NCBI GenBank assembly: GCA_024516035.1
Contig: CM044960.1
Coordinates: forward strand, 19,794,668 to 19,858,667
DNA: 64,000 nucleotides
From: Bactericera cockerelli
Taxonomy: Eukaryota > Arthropoda > Insecta > Hemiptera > Triozidae
Reading direction: 5' to 3'
This document shows positions 52,023 to 63,868 of the stretch, one piece after another. The position numbers and the translations under genes are program-made. Numbering within the stretch: the stretch's first letter is position 1; every line of letters starts with the position of its first letter. The notes below the pieces were generated by a model. The model worked only from the letters and a program-made list of their open reading frames with translations. It made no database searches and was not told the DNA's origin.

Positions 52023-55000
52023 CAAAACATTCCTATCCTTATTTTTATTTCATGCATGTAGAGAAGAAGAAGGCTTAATCGTAATTATATCCTATTCTTT
52101 AATGTTATAGTGTCTTGAGGTTTCCTCTTACAGATGTGTACAAATGTTCCAACGTTTATTTGACCTTTTCATTAGAACCTCTGTCACAGTTTGAAATTAA
52201 AATACAAAGTATGAATACCACCATCCTCGCAGCAACATCAGACAGCCATGCCGCCATCGTACGTGTAAACAATGAGACTGTAATAGGAATGAAAGAAATA
52301 AAAAATGTACGAAGAGCGCAGAGTCGTTAAAACGAAACCAAAACTAATGCAGACACCGAAAGAGAGAGAGGTAGAGTAAACAAGAGAAGGTTGAGCAAAG
52401 AAAGAGTTTAGTTGAAGGCAGAGATCAAAAAAATCTAGACACCAGCAGAAGCGGAGATGTGATAAGGAAAAGAGTAAACAGAATAAAAAGTAAAGAGGAC
52501 AAGAAACTAATAAAATCGTACAAATATTGTAGCTGATGGACTGGAAGGGATAAGTAAGGAGAGAGAAAAGGGAGTATGTGAATAAAGTATTAAAACATAG
52601 CTTGTTTTCCATGTTACAACAAACTGGGCTATGGGTCTACCCTGGATCCTTGAGTCCCCTGTGTTGAGCTAATAATAAACTTCATGTGTAATATTGCACC
52701 CCTTCCCTGTAACAGGAATTATTGGAGGAGCCATTTTTGGGGTTTTTAGTCTCAAACTTGACAAGGCGCCGTTAAGGTAGGTCGTATTTTAGGGCACTGT
52801 ATAATAAAGTCTTAATGACAAGTCTATTTTTAAACATTATAAACAATTATACTAACCATGATTTACATGATTTTTTTTGTCAATATCCTAATTGAACATA
52901 ATTCTTCTTCTGATTTCAGGTAAATATTGTGTTCTGGGACTACTGAGTACTGAGCCAATCACGTCGTAGTTACAGTTCTATCAATGTGAGTTTTTATCCC
53001 TGAATATACAGCCTTCAGTATATTTTCTAACGAAATCCACCTCACCCATCCTCTTAAATCTCTTCTGGTTAGCGTCTGCGTCAGGACTAGGCATGTCGGA
53101 GTGGCTCTCAGCTGTCAAGCCATCCGTTTCATGATGTGGAACATGTGTGAATTATAAGTAAAAAAATAAATCTGATGTTTACACAAGACACCATTATCCT
53201 TCTCTATATTTTTCCGTTTTTATTTCCTGGAGATTACTTAGTTAATCCAGTTTCATAATTCTCCGCAAGAACCAGGCGTGCAGACCAGACTTCATCCGAT
53301 GCTCTTTACTAATACAAACTGTGCCGTGTAAAGGAGCTTTAGATGCGTAGTCCGTTTTTTCCTGCATAAATTTGAATTCATATAACAACTCCTTATTTTG
53401 TTATTTAAGGATTATGTTCTACTGAACATTAGAATTACTTTTTTTAACCGACCACAGTGAGGGAGTGAAGCGACCTCATGTTTTAACTTGGGTACTGGTT
53501 GATTATTTGGCTTTCGTTTGTCTGTCTGTCTGGTCGACCAAAAGGGGGCCGGTTGATATTTTCTTTTTCGTTAAAACACATCGAGTAGGTATTGAATGAA
53601 AGGTCTCGATGTCCACATGCTTGATATGACATTTATAATTCGATTAGAGAATCCGTTTGAGGTTTACAGTTCGCAGAACTAATACTAGTATCTAGATCTG
53701 TTGCCTGTTGCTATGACGAGTAGAATGATTACAGTATACTTACCCTTGTATATATGTAGAAGAAATAAACCAAAAAGAATAACTTCAAGCTGTTTTAAGC
53801 GACACACAGAATCACATATCTATAGGCTATGTCCAGTTTATCATCCTCAAAAAAACCTTCTCTCACTCTCTTCTCATCTTCTTGCTGCTTTTTCTTCCCT
53901 CATTCCTATTGCTATCCTGCTCTTCCTTCTCACATTCCATTGTTTTCCTTCTCCTTCTATTTAGGGATAATTTATGCATGGAAGTATTTCCCTCCTTTAC
54001 TTCCCTGTCATATTGATGAGAAGAAATGAGATTTTAATGTGCCCTATCATGATCTCTCTCTCTATCCCTCTCTCACCCACCCCAGCAGAGTATATCTTGG
54101 GACCCTGCCAGAATTGCCTTCCTTTGTTCAGTACCGCGAGTAGCCCGTTATCTTCCTTCTCCCTCTCCCTCCTAATGGAGAAGGGGAGGGATAGTTTACT
54201 TCATATATAATGTCTCTTCTCTCTCTCTCAGTTTCTTCTCTTTGTTTACTCGTAATTTGAAGAGGAGGTAAATATTCCAAGAGTTTATTCTGTTTATTGG
54301 AAAGATATGTATGTATATAGTTTGTATATTGCCATAATAAATACTCACTTATTCTGTTCTCATATAAATTTTGTGATGATTCGAACATAAACATTTACAA
54401 CCGAGATTGTACAGCAAGTGTGAAACAGACGGGTTGCTAGTTCTAAGAATCGTTCCAAGAAATAAAAAGGAATCGCGTTTATAAAGTAAATAAGCCTCGC
54501 TTTTTAACGACACTCATGATCGAGTCACTATGGATGCAGAAATAATGCATTTCCTAGAAAAATGACTCATATCTCCATGTGTTCTGTAAATCACTATGAC
54601 TCTAATATGTACAATTGTACATGTCGTAAGAGTACAAAGGAAACTGCTGTGTTGATGTTGATCAATCTTAATAGACATGGGGCAGAATTCACAAGTCTTG
54701 TAACTTGTACATAATTGCTGTTTCGACTGATCCTTTATGAAATTTAAGCCTTGTATCACGTACATCTATAAAGGAAACTTGTGAATCTAATTTTGTTTAA
54801 TGATTTTGCCCTAAATATTCAATTCGACTTGAACATTTATTATAATGAACCTCTTGTCCTCTTTTAGATTCTCGTCGTGTTGTTTAGCTTTCCTTCTGAT
54901 TGCATTCTGAAAATATTGTCAAACTAAACTTTGCAGTCAGAGAAGTACTGTCTTATGTCCGAAATACTGACCTGCTTTCAAAGGTCAAGGGTGTGCGGGG

Positions 55001-55518
55001 GTGAGGTGGGCGCTAGTTAATCGCATGTCCAGACAAAAGTTGGGGGTGGCGATCTATTTCTGACTGTTCTCAAGGAGTGGGTACTCCCCCACACCAACGC
55101 TCTCCCTCTCACTTCCACCCAACCTTCCCTTACTCTACTACCTCCATAAAACCCACCAGACGAATTAGACAGCACAATGAAACTAATATTTTATTCATAC
55201 GGAAGTTTTTCTTTTCTTAATTTTCATACACAAGTTTACCCTTTTCTTCTTTTTCTCTCTATGTCTCCAGCCCTCCCTCTCTTTCACTCACTGTCCTGGT
55301 AAATAATCTATGGAATATAAAATTAATATTTATTCAAGGTGCATCCAAGTGGTTGAGCTAATTAACTGAATTTTTGATATTGATGCAGACATTATGTAAT
55401 GTGCCAATGAAGACGAGCGCTCAATATTTTTCACTAATGTTATTGTTGATACTATCATCTAAGATCATTAACATGAATTATATCGCAATTCGACACTTGC
55501 GGAAATCTTTTGTTTAAA
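52023..55518. other. Unannotated, probably intronic
   Basis: Contains ratchet candidate 4, a short CTGT stretch near 53518-53531 and a pyrimidine-rich block at 53850-54230. No genes recognised. Confidence 0.5.
52888..52925 (+). promoter_or_regulatory. Candidate recursive splice site (ratchet point) 4
   Basis: CTAAT at 52888-52892, a pyrimidine tract (TTCTTCTTCTGATTTCAG), AG at 52918-52919, then GTAAAT from 52920. The presumed branch A (52891) is 28 nt from the AG. It is the last such site before the coding exon, 10.9 kb upstream of it. Confidence 0.5.
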
Positions 55519-56149
55519 ACCGATCATTTGCGACAGTGAAAAAAGGTTTCAAACCATACATTTGCGACAATATATTGCAGGTATAGATTTCAATGTTTCA
55601 TACAGTGTGAATCAAATTTTAGTTCGTACTGGTAGGTGCTTTTTTGTTAGAGGAATTTTGTTGTTAGATAGGGTTAGGTAAAGTTAACAAGGTGAGATTG
55701 CACGATAGATCACTGACTTCAGTTTGTCGGGTAGGATGGTTGGGTGAGGGGCTTAGGTTAGGTTGAAATTAGCGCAGGCGGTTAGGCCGGGTTGCGTAGC
55801 GACCCGGTCTAACCCTGCGCTAATTTCAACCTAACCTAAGCCCCTCACCCAAGCTATCCTAGCCGGCTAACGAAACACAACATTTAGTCTGACAACCGTT
55901 TGTCTGACAAGGAGTCTCCTCAAATAAAATAAATTTATCTATGATGAGAGAAGGAATTCATTAAATCGGATAAATTCACATACGTCCATATTTTAGTCGA
56001 CCCGGTATTTATTTGGAAATTCCGAAATGAACAAAGGAGTTAACCTGTTCCTTTGTCTGTCTGATATTGTCGCAAACGTTACAGTGAATACCTTTTTCTG
56101 TTGTCGCAAATGTCGGGTTTTTTCAGGTAAATTGTCGCAAGTGATCGGT
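55519..56149. mobile_element. 631-bp foldback/MITE-like element with TTGCGACA boxes
   Basis: The ends are inverted repeats of 17-18 bp (ACCGATCA-TTGCGACA at 55519-55535, complemented at 56132-56149). TTGCGACA recurs at 55562-55569 on the left. Its complement recurs at 56068-56075, 56102-56109 and 56133-56140 on the right. Inside lies a separate strong hairpin with arms 55740-55792 and 55802-55852 and a 9-nt loop. No transposase and no clear target duplication were seen. Confidence 0.7.
55740..55852. repeat. Hairpin inside the 55.5-56.1 kb foldback element
   Basis: The arms of 53 and 51 bp share TTGGGTGAGG, CTTAGGTTAGGTTGAAATTA and GCGCAGG, with one substitution and a 2-nt indel. The loop is 55793-55801. 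Local GC is much higher than in the flanks. Confidence 0.85.
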
Positions 56150-56756
56150 AGCCAATTATATACCTGGTTGAAATATCGAGGGTTCTCTCCTATTCGTAAT
56201 ATAGTTTTTTATTTATTTTATTTTACAGATAATAAATTTCTGCCATTTGCAATCCAGAGGGCAAAGTACTCAGAATACTTGAGCAATTTCCTCTCTGGAT
56301 TACAAGTGACATTTTTTGGAATAGTTCTGATTGATATGACGTCAGTGTGCAATCCTCACAGCTCTCATTGTATTTAACTCTTTACCTACTCTTTCCATTT
56401 GAACACAGAAAGCTCCTTGGTGTGTGTCTATTTCCCGTCTCCTCTTCCTCTTCATCCTCCCTTCTTTCTTGTTCATCCTACCCATACTTCCTCTCTGTGT
56501 CTGACCTCCCTCCTCTCTATACTTCTAATAGTTAAAGCTTACCTCTTCATTCCTCCCCTCCCCTTGTTCCTCCCTCCCCAGCAATGTCTGGATTTGAAAA
56601 TAATGCAAAATAATAGTGCATAGTCTCGTGAATTGATTTACGAGCTCTCCCTCACTTCTTCTCCCTCCCTATTTTTGCATGATATGTTCGTGTTTTCTCT
56701 GTATAGGTAGTATAACGGGGTATTTAGATATTTATTTTCATCCAAATCTTTTCCCC

Positions 56757-56964
56757 CCCGACCAACACATCTACCCCTTACCCTACACATCTACCCCCTT
56801 AACCTACACATCTACCCCCTTAACCTACACATCTACCACCATGACCTACACATCTACCCCCTTAACCTACACATCTACCACCATGACCTACACATTCACC
56901 CCCTGACGTACACATCTACCGCCATTACCTTCACATATACCCCCTGACCTACACCTCTACCCCG
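56757..56964. repeat. About 24-bp minisatellite with two unit types
   Basis: Units of CTACACATCTACCCCCTTAAC and CTACACATCTACCACCATGAC follow each other, partly alternating. The edges are degenerate (GTACACATCTACCGCC, TTCACATATACC). Confidence 0.88.
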
Positions 56965-57759
56965 ACTAATTGTTCCCTCCACTTAATTGAAATAAAATAA
57001 TGATATTGTGATTTTCTTGCATTTTAGTTTTTTTGTCGTAATTTCAACGACTGAAATATAAAATCCGAGGTTCGTTTCTATGTGAATTATTTTATTCTAT
57101 ATTATACTTCATATTCCATGCACATTTAATTGGTGGATTTTATAAATCTCTCAAGACTCTTCACATTGACATTCTATAAATAAAGTGCATTCATATTTCA
57201 TCAAGCCGCTCCTATCTCTAGTCCCTGTATTGAATAATAATATTACGCCCAGCACATGCGACCTTGGAGTATGAAGCGGTCTCCGAGCTGTGAGTCTATT
57301 TCGGGACCCCACCGCACCGCGGCGAACATCCTGGCTCATTACGATCATCCTTCTAATTTCCGACATATGCTGTCGTCTGCTAGCTAAACATATACTCAAT
57401 GCATATTTCATACTCACACCGTGTAGGTATAGATCCAATATCATAATATACTTGAAGTAATGATATTTTTCGGTTCCAGGTGCGGTTAGCTCTTTGATAA
57501 GGTGGGTTTTTAGTGGGTGGAAATCCATTTAAAAGATTTTTTCCTGCCTTCAACCAAAAAAAAAATATCATAATTTAATACACTGGTGTTTTCTCGCGAA
57601 CGGGGGTCAATAATGAAAATCTTTGAGTCCCCAAATACGTATGTAGAAATGTTCACAGGTAAATTTTTGGCCCAAGATGATAAATTTTAGAACTACTGTA
57701 CCTAATCAAAAGATCACTTTCTGACTACAGCACAATATAATAAATTATTAATATTATTA

Positions 57760-57955
57760 ATTATTAATATCGCCTTATTTATACTACCCGATAAGGACTA
57801 TGAAAGTCTCATTATTCCAGCAGTAACATATTATTATGTGGTAAAAATCCCAAATGGGAGGATAACTTGTCATGTCCCGGCTGGGTTTCGAACCCACGAC
57901 CTCTGGAACCTTTGGATTCACAGAGTGCCGCCTTTACCACTGAGCTACCGGGACA
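57760..57955 (-). repeat. tRNA-derived SINE, copy A
   Basis: The tRNA-like head at 57874-57954 (minus strand) has a perfect 7-bp acceptor stem (GTCCCGG/CCGGGAC), GTAGCTCAGTGGT as an A-box, and GGGTTCGAAACCC as a B-box and T-arm. The anticodon stem CTCTG/CAGAG encloses a 15-nt loop instead of 7, so this is not a working tRNA. The body, to about 57760, is shared with the copy at 13290-13455: AATATCGCCTTATT, then GTCC-AAT-GAG, then CAGCAGTAA. Confidence 0.72.
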
Positions 57956-59463
57956 GACACTCTTTAGTGTAAGGTAACCACCAGGCGAGATTAATGCTCA
58001 AAGCATTTTCTACCACCTAACCCTCACATTCCACACTATAGGAATTATCTCACCACTTACCCTCATACTACTCAAGATATCTTTAAAATCCTGGAAATAA
58101 TTTTCACGCCTTAATGCATGCTTCCGAAAAAACCAATTATTACACTTCTTAAAATGTTAGTCTTATGTTAATTTCCTTGTGATCCACGCACCTAATAATT
58201 AGGTATGTATCTTCAGATTATTCAAAAGCTACATTATGCATATGGAGAGAACGTTAAGAATTACATTTTCCTGGAAATTCTTCATCTCTCTTTTTGCAAA
58301 CAATAATTAAACAGCCATAATGCCTGTTTCATTTCTTGGAAACAAAGTTGATGTCTTCCCAAGGAAGGGTGAACTTTATTTTTATATTTAAAAGAGCATA
58401 ATTCGTACAGCATATCACAGAATTACAGTGTTAGCAAATTATTAGAAATTGAGAACAGGATAACATGGATTTTCCTCAAATACTTTTCCTATGAGGGGCC
58501 AGGACGTCTGAATTGAAAAGAAATGGAGTCCTTCAGCCTTCTACACTTGAATACAGGGTGAATCAACTTCATTTCCCTTTAGTCGTTTCATTTTATAATA
58601 TTCAGACAATGTATATTGTTAACATCTCTACCTTGTCCATTCTCTCATCCCCTCTGCACCCCTCCCACCCATTCCTCCCTTGTTATTTTATAAACCTTCG
58701 TTAAAACTATGAAACATGATTTTCTCTCGTTGCATTTACTTCAATTCTCTCTGGCCTTGCAGACAAATCCCTTCACACCCTGTAAGACATTGTGTTCAAG
58801 TGAACTATAGGATCATCGCCTTGGCAACAAGTTTGCTCCCTCTGTTCCATCCCTCATCTCCCTAACCTCCCCCTGTTCCATTCCCCACCACCCCTACCCT
58901 TCCCCCTACTCCATCCCTCACCTCCCCCACTCCTTCCCCTACTCCTCCCCCTCCAGGATATTCAGTCATTAGGAGATTGGAGAGGTGCTACTGCTCCCCC
59001 TATTGCCCCCACTGTGAGGTACTTTTCTCATTACACTGTGCCTCTCTCTCTCTCTCCTCCCTCCATTCACTTATTTCTTTCTCTCTCATCCTTCTCCTAA
59101 TACGCCTTTCTTCTATCTTACTTTATCCATCTCTCCCTCTGCAACTTGTTCTTCTCAATGATGCATTTTCTTTCTAGTTCTTTATTTGATTTCAGTTTAG
59201 AACGCAAGACAAATTGCTCCTGTCCATTCTGCGTTTCTTTTTTCTTGTCCGTTACTTATATCCACTCTTCTGAACTTGTGTGTATTAATCATTTTATTTT
59301 GTGTTCATCCCATGAGATTGTTTCTCTAATCGACGAAAATGAATTTCATGTATATTAAAAAATAAAAACATTTGTAGAACCTTTTTTGTTACTTCTTATA
59401 CCTTACATTTAATAGCTTTACTATTAATTCCCTTTTCTGTTTAAAAATAATCACCAATCTCAT

Positions 59464-59517
59464 TAGCTGATCGATAGGCATGGACTGTAACCTGGAGGTC
59501 GGTGGTTCAAATCCAGC
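59464..59517 (+). repeat. tRNA-like fragment
   Basis: AGCTGATCGATAGGCATGG followed by GGTGGTTCAAATCC, an exact B-box (GGTTCAAATCC). The acceptor stem is missing. Confidence 0.35.
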
Positions 59518-60769
59518 AAATATTTAGCAAAGCGAGTTTGAGTAGTTGTTATATCAGGCAAGTGATTAGCACAAATATGATTACGTGATTCGATTTGTCT
59601 CATATTGCGATCATTTTGAATTAATTTTAGATCAATCAATCTTACAAAGACAGATCAACTTTTATCAGATCAAAGTTTTCTAGAGTGGCAAGTGGGTCCT
59701 AACTCCTCCTGAACATGTTCTCCCTCAGCATACACAACGCACATGAGTAACATTTAGCGTTTATGTTATACTAATTGCTTTCTGTGTTATTCTCTGATGC
59801 GACAGTAACATAGGAGAGAGAAAGCTCGAGTTCTTACTTCTCATCTCTCTAGAACGTGCAGTGGTTGATACAGGGAATAAGAGAGTAGAATTTAGTATGA
59901 GGTCTCCTTGCAAACTTTTCCATATTTACATTTATACAAATTTAAATTACAGGAGTAGGGAGCCGCATTGCCTCCGGGGAGCAGCTTCGTATATTACTAC
60001 TTCCTTTTGTTCCTTTGCCTTCCAAGTTTTTCTAATATTTGTTGCCGTCTGTATTAGGTGAATGCTAACTAGAAAATGAGTTAATGTTGAGTTGTCTGTC
60101 TAACTCAGATACATATCATCATAATATGTGAAAAGAGGCACAAGACCTTCAGCATGACATTATGTTTGTCTTATTCTTACTGAGCTTATCATGTTGGATT
60201 CACCTCAAGTGAGCTACGACGCTAACAGTAAACACATGAAAACATATTATTGAGCATCTTCCAAGAAAAAGTAGCAATCACGAAAGACTAAATTCACAGG
60301 ATGGGGTCTAAGCTGAAGCGACATTCAGGAGAGGGAGGAGCGGAGAGAAGATAATACGGAAAAGCAAAGTTGTGTATCGAATAACGAAATGGAAAATTGT
60401 ATGAAGGAGAACAAAATATTATTGTAACGAGACGTAACAGAAATCAGCAGGTAGCGAAGACATAGGGAGGAGGAGGAGAAGGAAGGGGGAGGAGGTGGAT
60501 GAGGAGGAGGAGGGAGGAGGAAAAATAGCTACGAATAATGGAAAGCGGAGGAGAGAGGGGAGATTTTCTGCTGCAACAAAAAGAAACAGTGAAGTCGAGT
60601 TGAATACAAAACCTGACACATGTGACACATACATACGAACATACGGGAGGAACTCTGCAGAAAGGAACAGAAAATACCATGAAACACTCGTAATCTGTTT
60701 CTAGAATGAATGAGAGAAGAAGAAATATACACTGCTAATTATGGACTCAATACTTCCTCGTGATTTGTT

Positions 60770-61207
60770 CACATAGTATACAGGTGGCAATTGTGATATT
60801 TTATAGTAAATCACTTGTATCTTCAAAACCGCTTAACCGATTTTCTTCACATTTTGTTTTATATAGTAGAATACCGTTGTTCCTACATTCTGTATCGGCA
60901 AGGTCGGGCGCATACTCTCTTTCACCCAGAACCACAAGTAGACAGTTGATCAATTTAAAATGGGACCATCTACACATCTACAGAATGTCTCCTATATGTG
61001 TACAAATTTTCATCAAAATTCGTTGAGTAATTTCCGAGATTTGCGCGTTACAAGGAATATTTTTAATAGACAGACCGACAGACAGATACAAAACCAACTT
61101 TGGGTAAGCTTATGAAACGTCCAGAAATAATAAAAAAAATATTTTTTTTCACATAAACGAACACAATACTTCCGATTTCTAATATTAGAAATGTCTCGGA
61201 AGTAATA
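60770..61207 (-). repeat. Second, diverged copy of the palindromic-head repeat
   Basis: Read on the minus strand it starts with ACTTCCGAGACATTTCTAAT and its mirror, then GGAAGTATTGTGTTCG, TTTCTGGACG, TCATAAGCTTACCC, a CTGTCTGTCGG stretch and ATCTCGGAAATTACTC. The order is parallel to 7601-8236. Upstream text (AAATTTTCATCAAAATTCG on the complementary strand) is the phrase type often seen in mobile-element tails. The outer boundary at 60770 is approximate. Confidence 0.55.
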
Positions 61208-61470
61208 GATGAAACTCTGTAGAAAAAGAAACAATACCACCTTTCAAAGGTCTCTTAATTTGTTTCTTTTTCAATTAGAAACTAGGTAAAAGAAATCTTC
61301 TTCTATTATTTTCTAGAAGAGACAAAAGATGAAAGAAAAACAATTCTCTGAAATTAATAAGAAATTAAGGTAATTTTTTTTATTACAAGAAGCATTTCAA
61401 TTTCAATTCAATTCCGTTCAGCACGAATGCTTCTCACAATAGTCCTGATACACTAGTTTAAATTTTGATG

Positions 61471-61552
61471 TGATCAAGGCTTGAACCCCGACCTTCTAGT
61501 TCAGAGTTTACCAAGTTAAGCAAGCACTAGACTACAGAGGTTTGTTTTATAT
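61471..61552 (-). repeat. tRNA-like fragment
   Basis: On the minus strand CCTCTGTAGTCTAGTGCTTG precedes GGTCGGGGTTCAAGCC, in the spacing of a tRNA-derived SINE head with a slightly long middle. The body is not recognised. Confidence 0.4.
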
Positions 61553-63835
61553 GCTACTGTGTTAGTGTGTTTGGTTTTTATTTTTATACGTTGACTTATC
61601 ATACCTTATCTCTCCTCGTGCCATGACTGTGTTTACTACATACCTATTAAGCAAACATTTACGAGTATGAATGTCACATAGAAAAATGAGGATTATGTTT
61701 CTTATCCTTGCAAATGAAATTCTAAAAGTTTAATTCAAAGGATAAAACACCTTTTCAATTTCTGTTTTGTTCTATATGGATCAGTCAAATAGTAGCAACA
61801 TGCGTGGAAAGACATAGAAACGTGCATTATATATGAGCGCATAAGAAACAAGAGTAGATGGAAAGCTTTTAGATGAGATGGAAAGAAACAATCTATGCCA
61901 CACATGTACTAGTATAGAGCTTTCTCTAACACAAAGAAACCTGTGTTTTTCCTCATCGTGAAATTTAAATGATCAAAAGAATGTGTTTCAAAGGCTTGGT
62001 GCCGGTGTTTCATTAATTCATTTTCATTAGACCGAGGGGAGGGTATGAGAAGATGTGGGGAAATGGGATTTACATGGCATGCACGAATTTGTTGACTTGA
62101 ATGATGGCATGTAGCCGTACAAGGTTATACAGAACTGAAAACCTATTAAGACATGTTTTAATATTTACATGTTATAAAAGTTGTATTTGTACTGAACAAT
62201 TTTATTTATCAGAACAAAACTCAAAGCAGAACGGAGTATCAGAAAAACCATTATCCAGACTGATACAAACTGTTTTTTTGGGTGATCAGCACTACATACA
62301 TCAAATTACTTCTCAGAGTATTTATTCCTTTACTGTACTGAACTTTTCGTCTCATTTGTAAATCTGTTGACACTGGAAAAGTTTCAAATGTGAAATCTGG
62401 GAATAATTAGGTTCCCGCATGATCTCCAGAGGAAGGTAGGTAAATAGTGCATCTGTCTACTCATTTCAAGTGTAAGAAGCATCGTAAGCAAACATAATTA
62501 AGTCTTCGTTTCCACGAATTCCTTTTTTCCATGTACTCAGTGAAAGCACGGTGTTGAGTTGTGTACCTTTTTACCCATAGGAATTGAAGTGTCTGATGAG
62601 ACCAAACTTTTCATCAAGTCTAAGCTGTGAACACATGGAGAATGTTCTGTATATCTGGGTTCGTTAGAAACGGAAATGTTTATTCATTCACTTGGTAAAG
62701 TCAGACACATGTCAAGGGAAGAAATATATTTTCATACGTATAGTGTGTTGGGATCTAGAATACTATGATAGAGATACATTTAAAATGGGCAGTAACTGTC
62801 CTGGGCAAACATATCTTCGATGGATTTTGTATTGATGTGGTATCAGAGGAATGTAAATAAATGTATTGTGTATCGCATGTTGCCTAACAACATTATATTG
62901 TTGGGGGCTCATAAAAAAAACATTCAATGTTGGATATAAAAAAGCAATGTTCTGGTTTCTGGTACGCCAAGAAATCTCAATCAGTGATAAGTTGGAACTT
63001 TCACAAATTATGTTAACTATCAATATTATTATGTTATAAAAAATATGAACGTAAATTGTTTCACCTTATCAAATTTAATAGTTTCTAATTGTTACCTTTT
63101 GTGTTGACGTAACCATTAAGAACATCCCAATTTGTTTATCTTAAAATCTTAATAAGAACATCTTGAAAACTGCTTTTTTCTAACTATGGGGTAGAAAATG
63201 ACATAAAAGGCGCAATCAAAAGTAATTTATCACTGTAGCAATAATGCATAATAATTGATTTAAAATTCTCAAATAGCACATAACTGACGGTAGATCGCAG
63301 AATTCGACAACTCATACTTTCGGCAGAAGTTCTGTGTATTCGATTTACCCTGTACAGAACGAGGTCTTTTCTTACACAAGTAATTCATTAGTTTACCCAG
63401 TATAAGTATGAAAGAGGGAAAAATCTCCCCCTTTTCGGAAAAGTTTGTTTTCACTACTGCATATAATTCCGTTTCCATTCCTCCCCCTCCCGCTCCCCTG
63501 CTTGTGCACGCACATTCAGCCACCACGTTGCAGACACCCCTCCATTTTATCTAGTGAGGGTTGCCATGGCTACACCCCCGCTAGAGATCCTTTGTTGATA
63601 TTACCGGTGTGTGAGCTAATACGCTCAAATTTCCAATGAGACAGATTGTTGTGTTTTCCTAATTTTCCACGATAGATTCTCTACTGAAAACAGGAATGTT
63701 TCACTTTAAGAATTTACGTATATTTTGTATTATTCTATGAAATCTGATGAGATTATGTAAATAAAGATAACTTCATGTATGATCGATCTATTCCCCCATA
63801 ACATTAATTAAATGATTTATTTTGTTACAATATAT

Positions 63836-63868
63836 CTAATGATATTGTACTTATTTCTTCTGTTTCAG
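63836..63868 (+). promoter_or_regulatory. Splice acceptor of the coding exon
   Basis: CTAAT branch-like motif at 63836-63840, presumed branch A at 63839, then a T/C-rich tract and AG at 63867-63868. The branch A to AG distance is 29 nt. It serves as the reference for the four recursive sites upstream, which have the same layout. Confidence 0.65.

Larger units (their letters stand above)
56150..63835. other. Unannotated, probably intronic, between repeats
   Basis: Outside the listed minisatellite, SINE and repeat copies there is a strongly C/T-rich stretch at 58620-59140, a G/A-rich stretch at 60310-60580, a GC-richer patch at 57240-57340 and a TACAGGGTG box at 58552. No exon was supported before 63869. 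Confidence 0.5.

Noticed and set aside
56102..56130. Fifth AG|GTAA juxtaposition (TTTTTTCAG|GTAAATTG at 56126-56127)
   Set aside because: It lies inside a mobile element, has no CTAAT motif at the proper distance and has a short tract, so I left it out of the ratchet set.
56027..56377. 116-codon plus-strand frame
   Set aside because: It begins inside the foldback element and reads through its TTGCGACA boxes. No protein resemblance.
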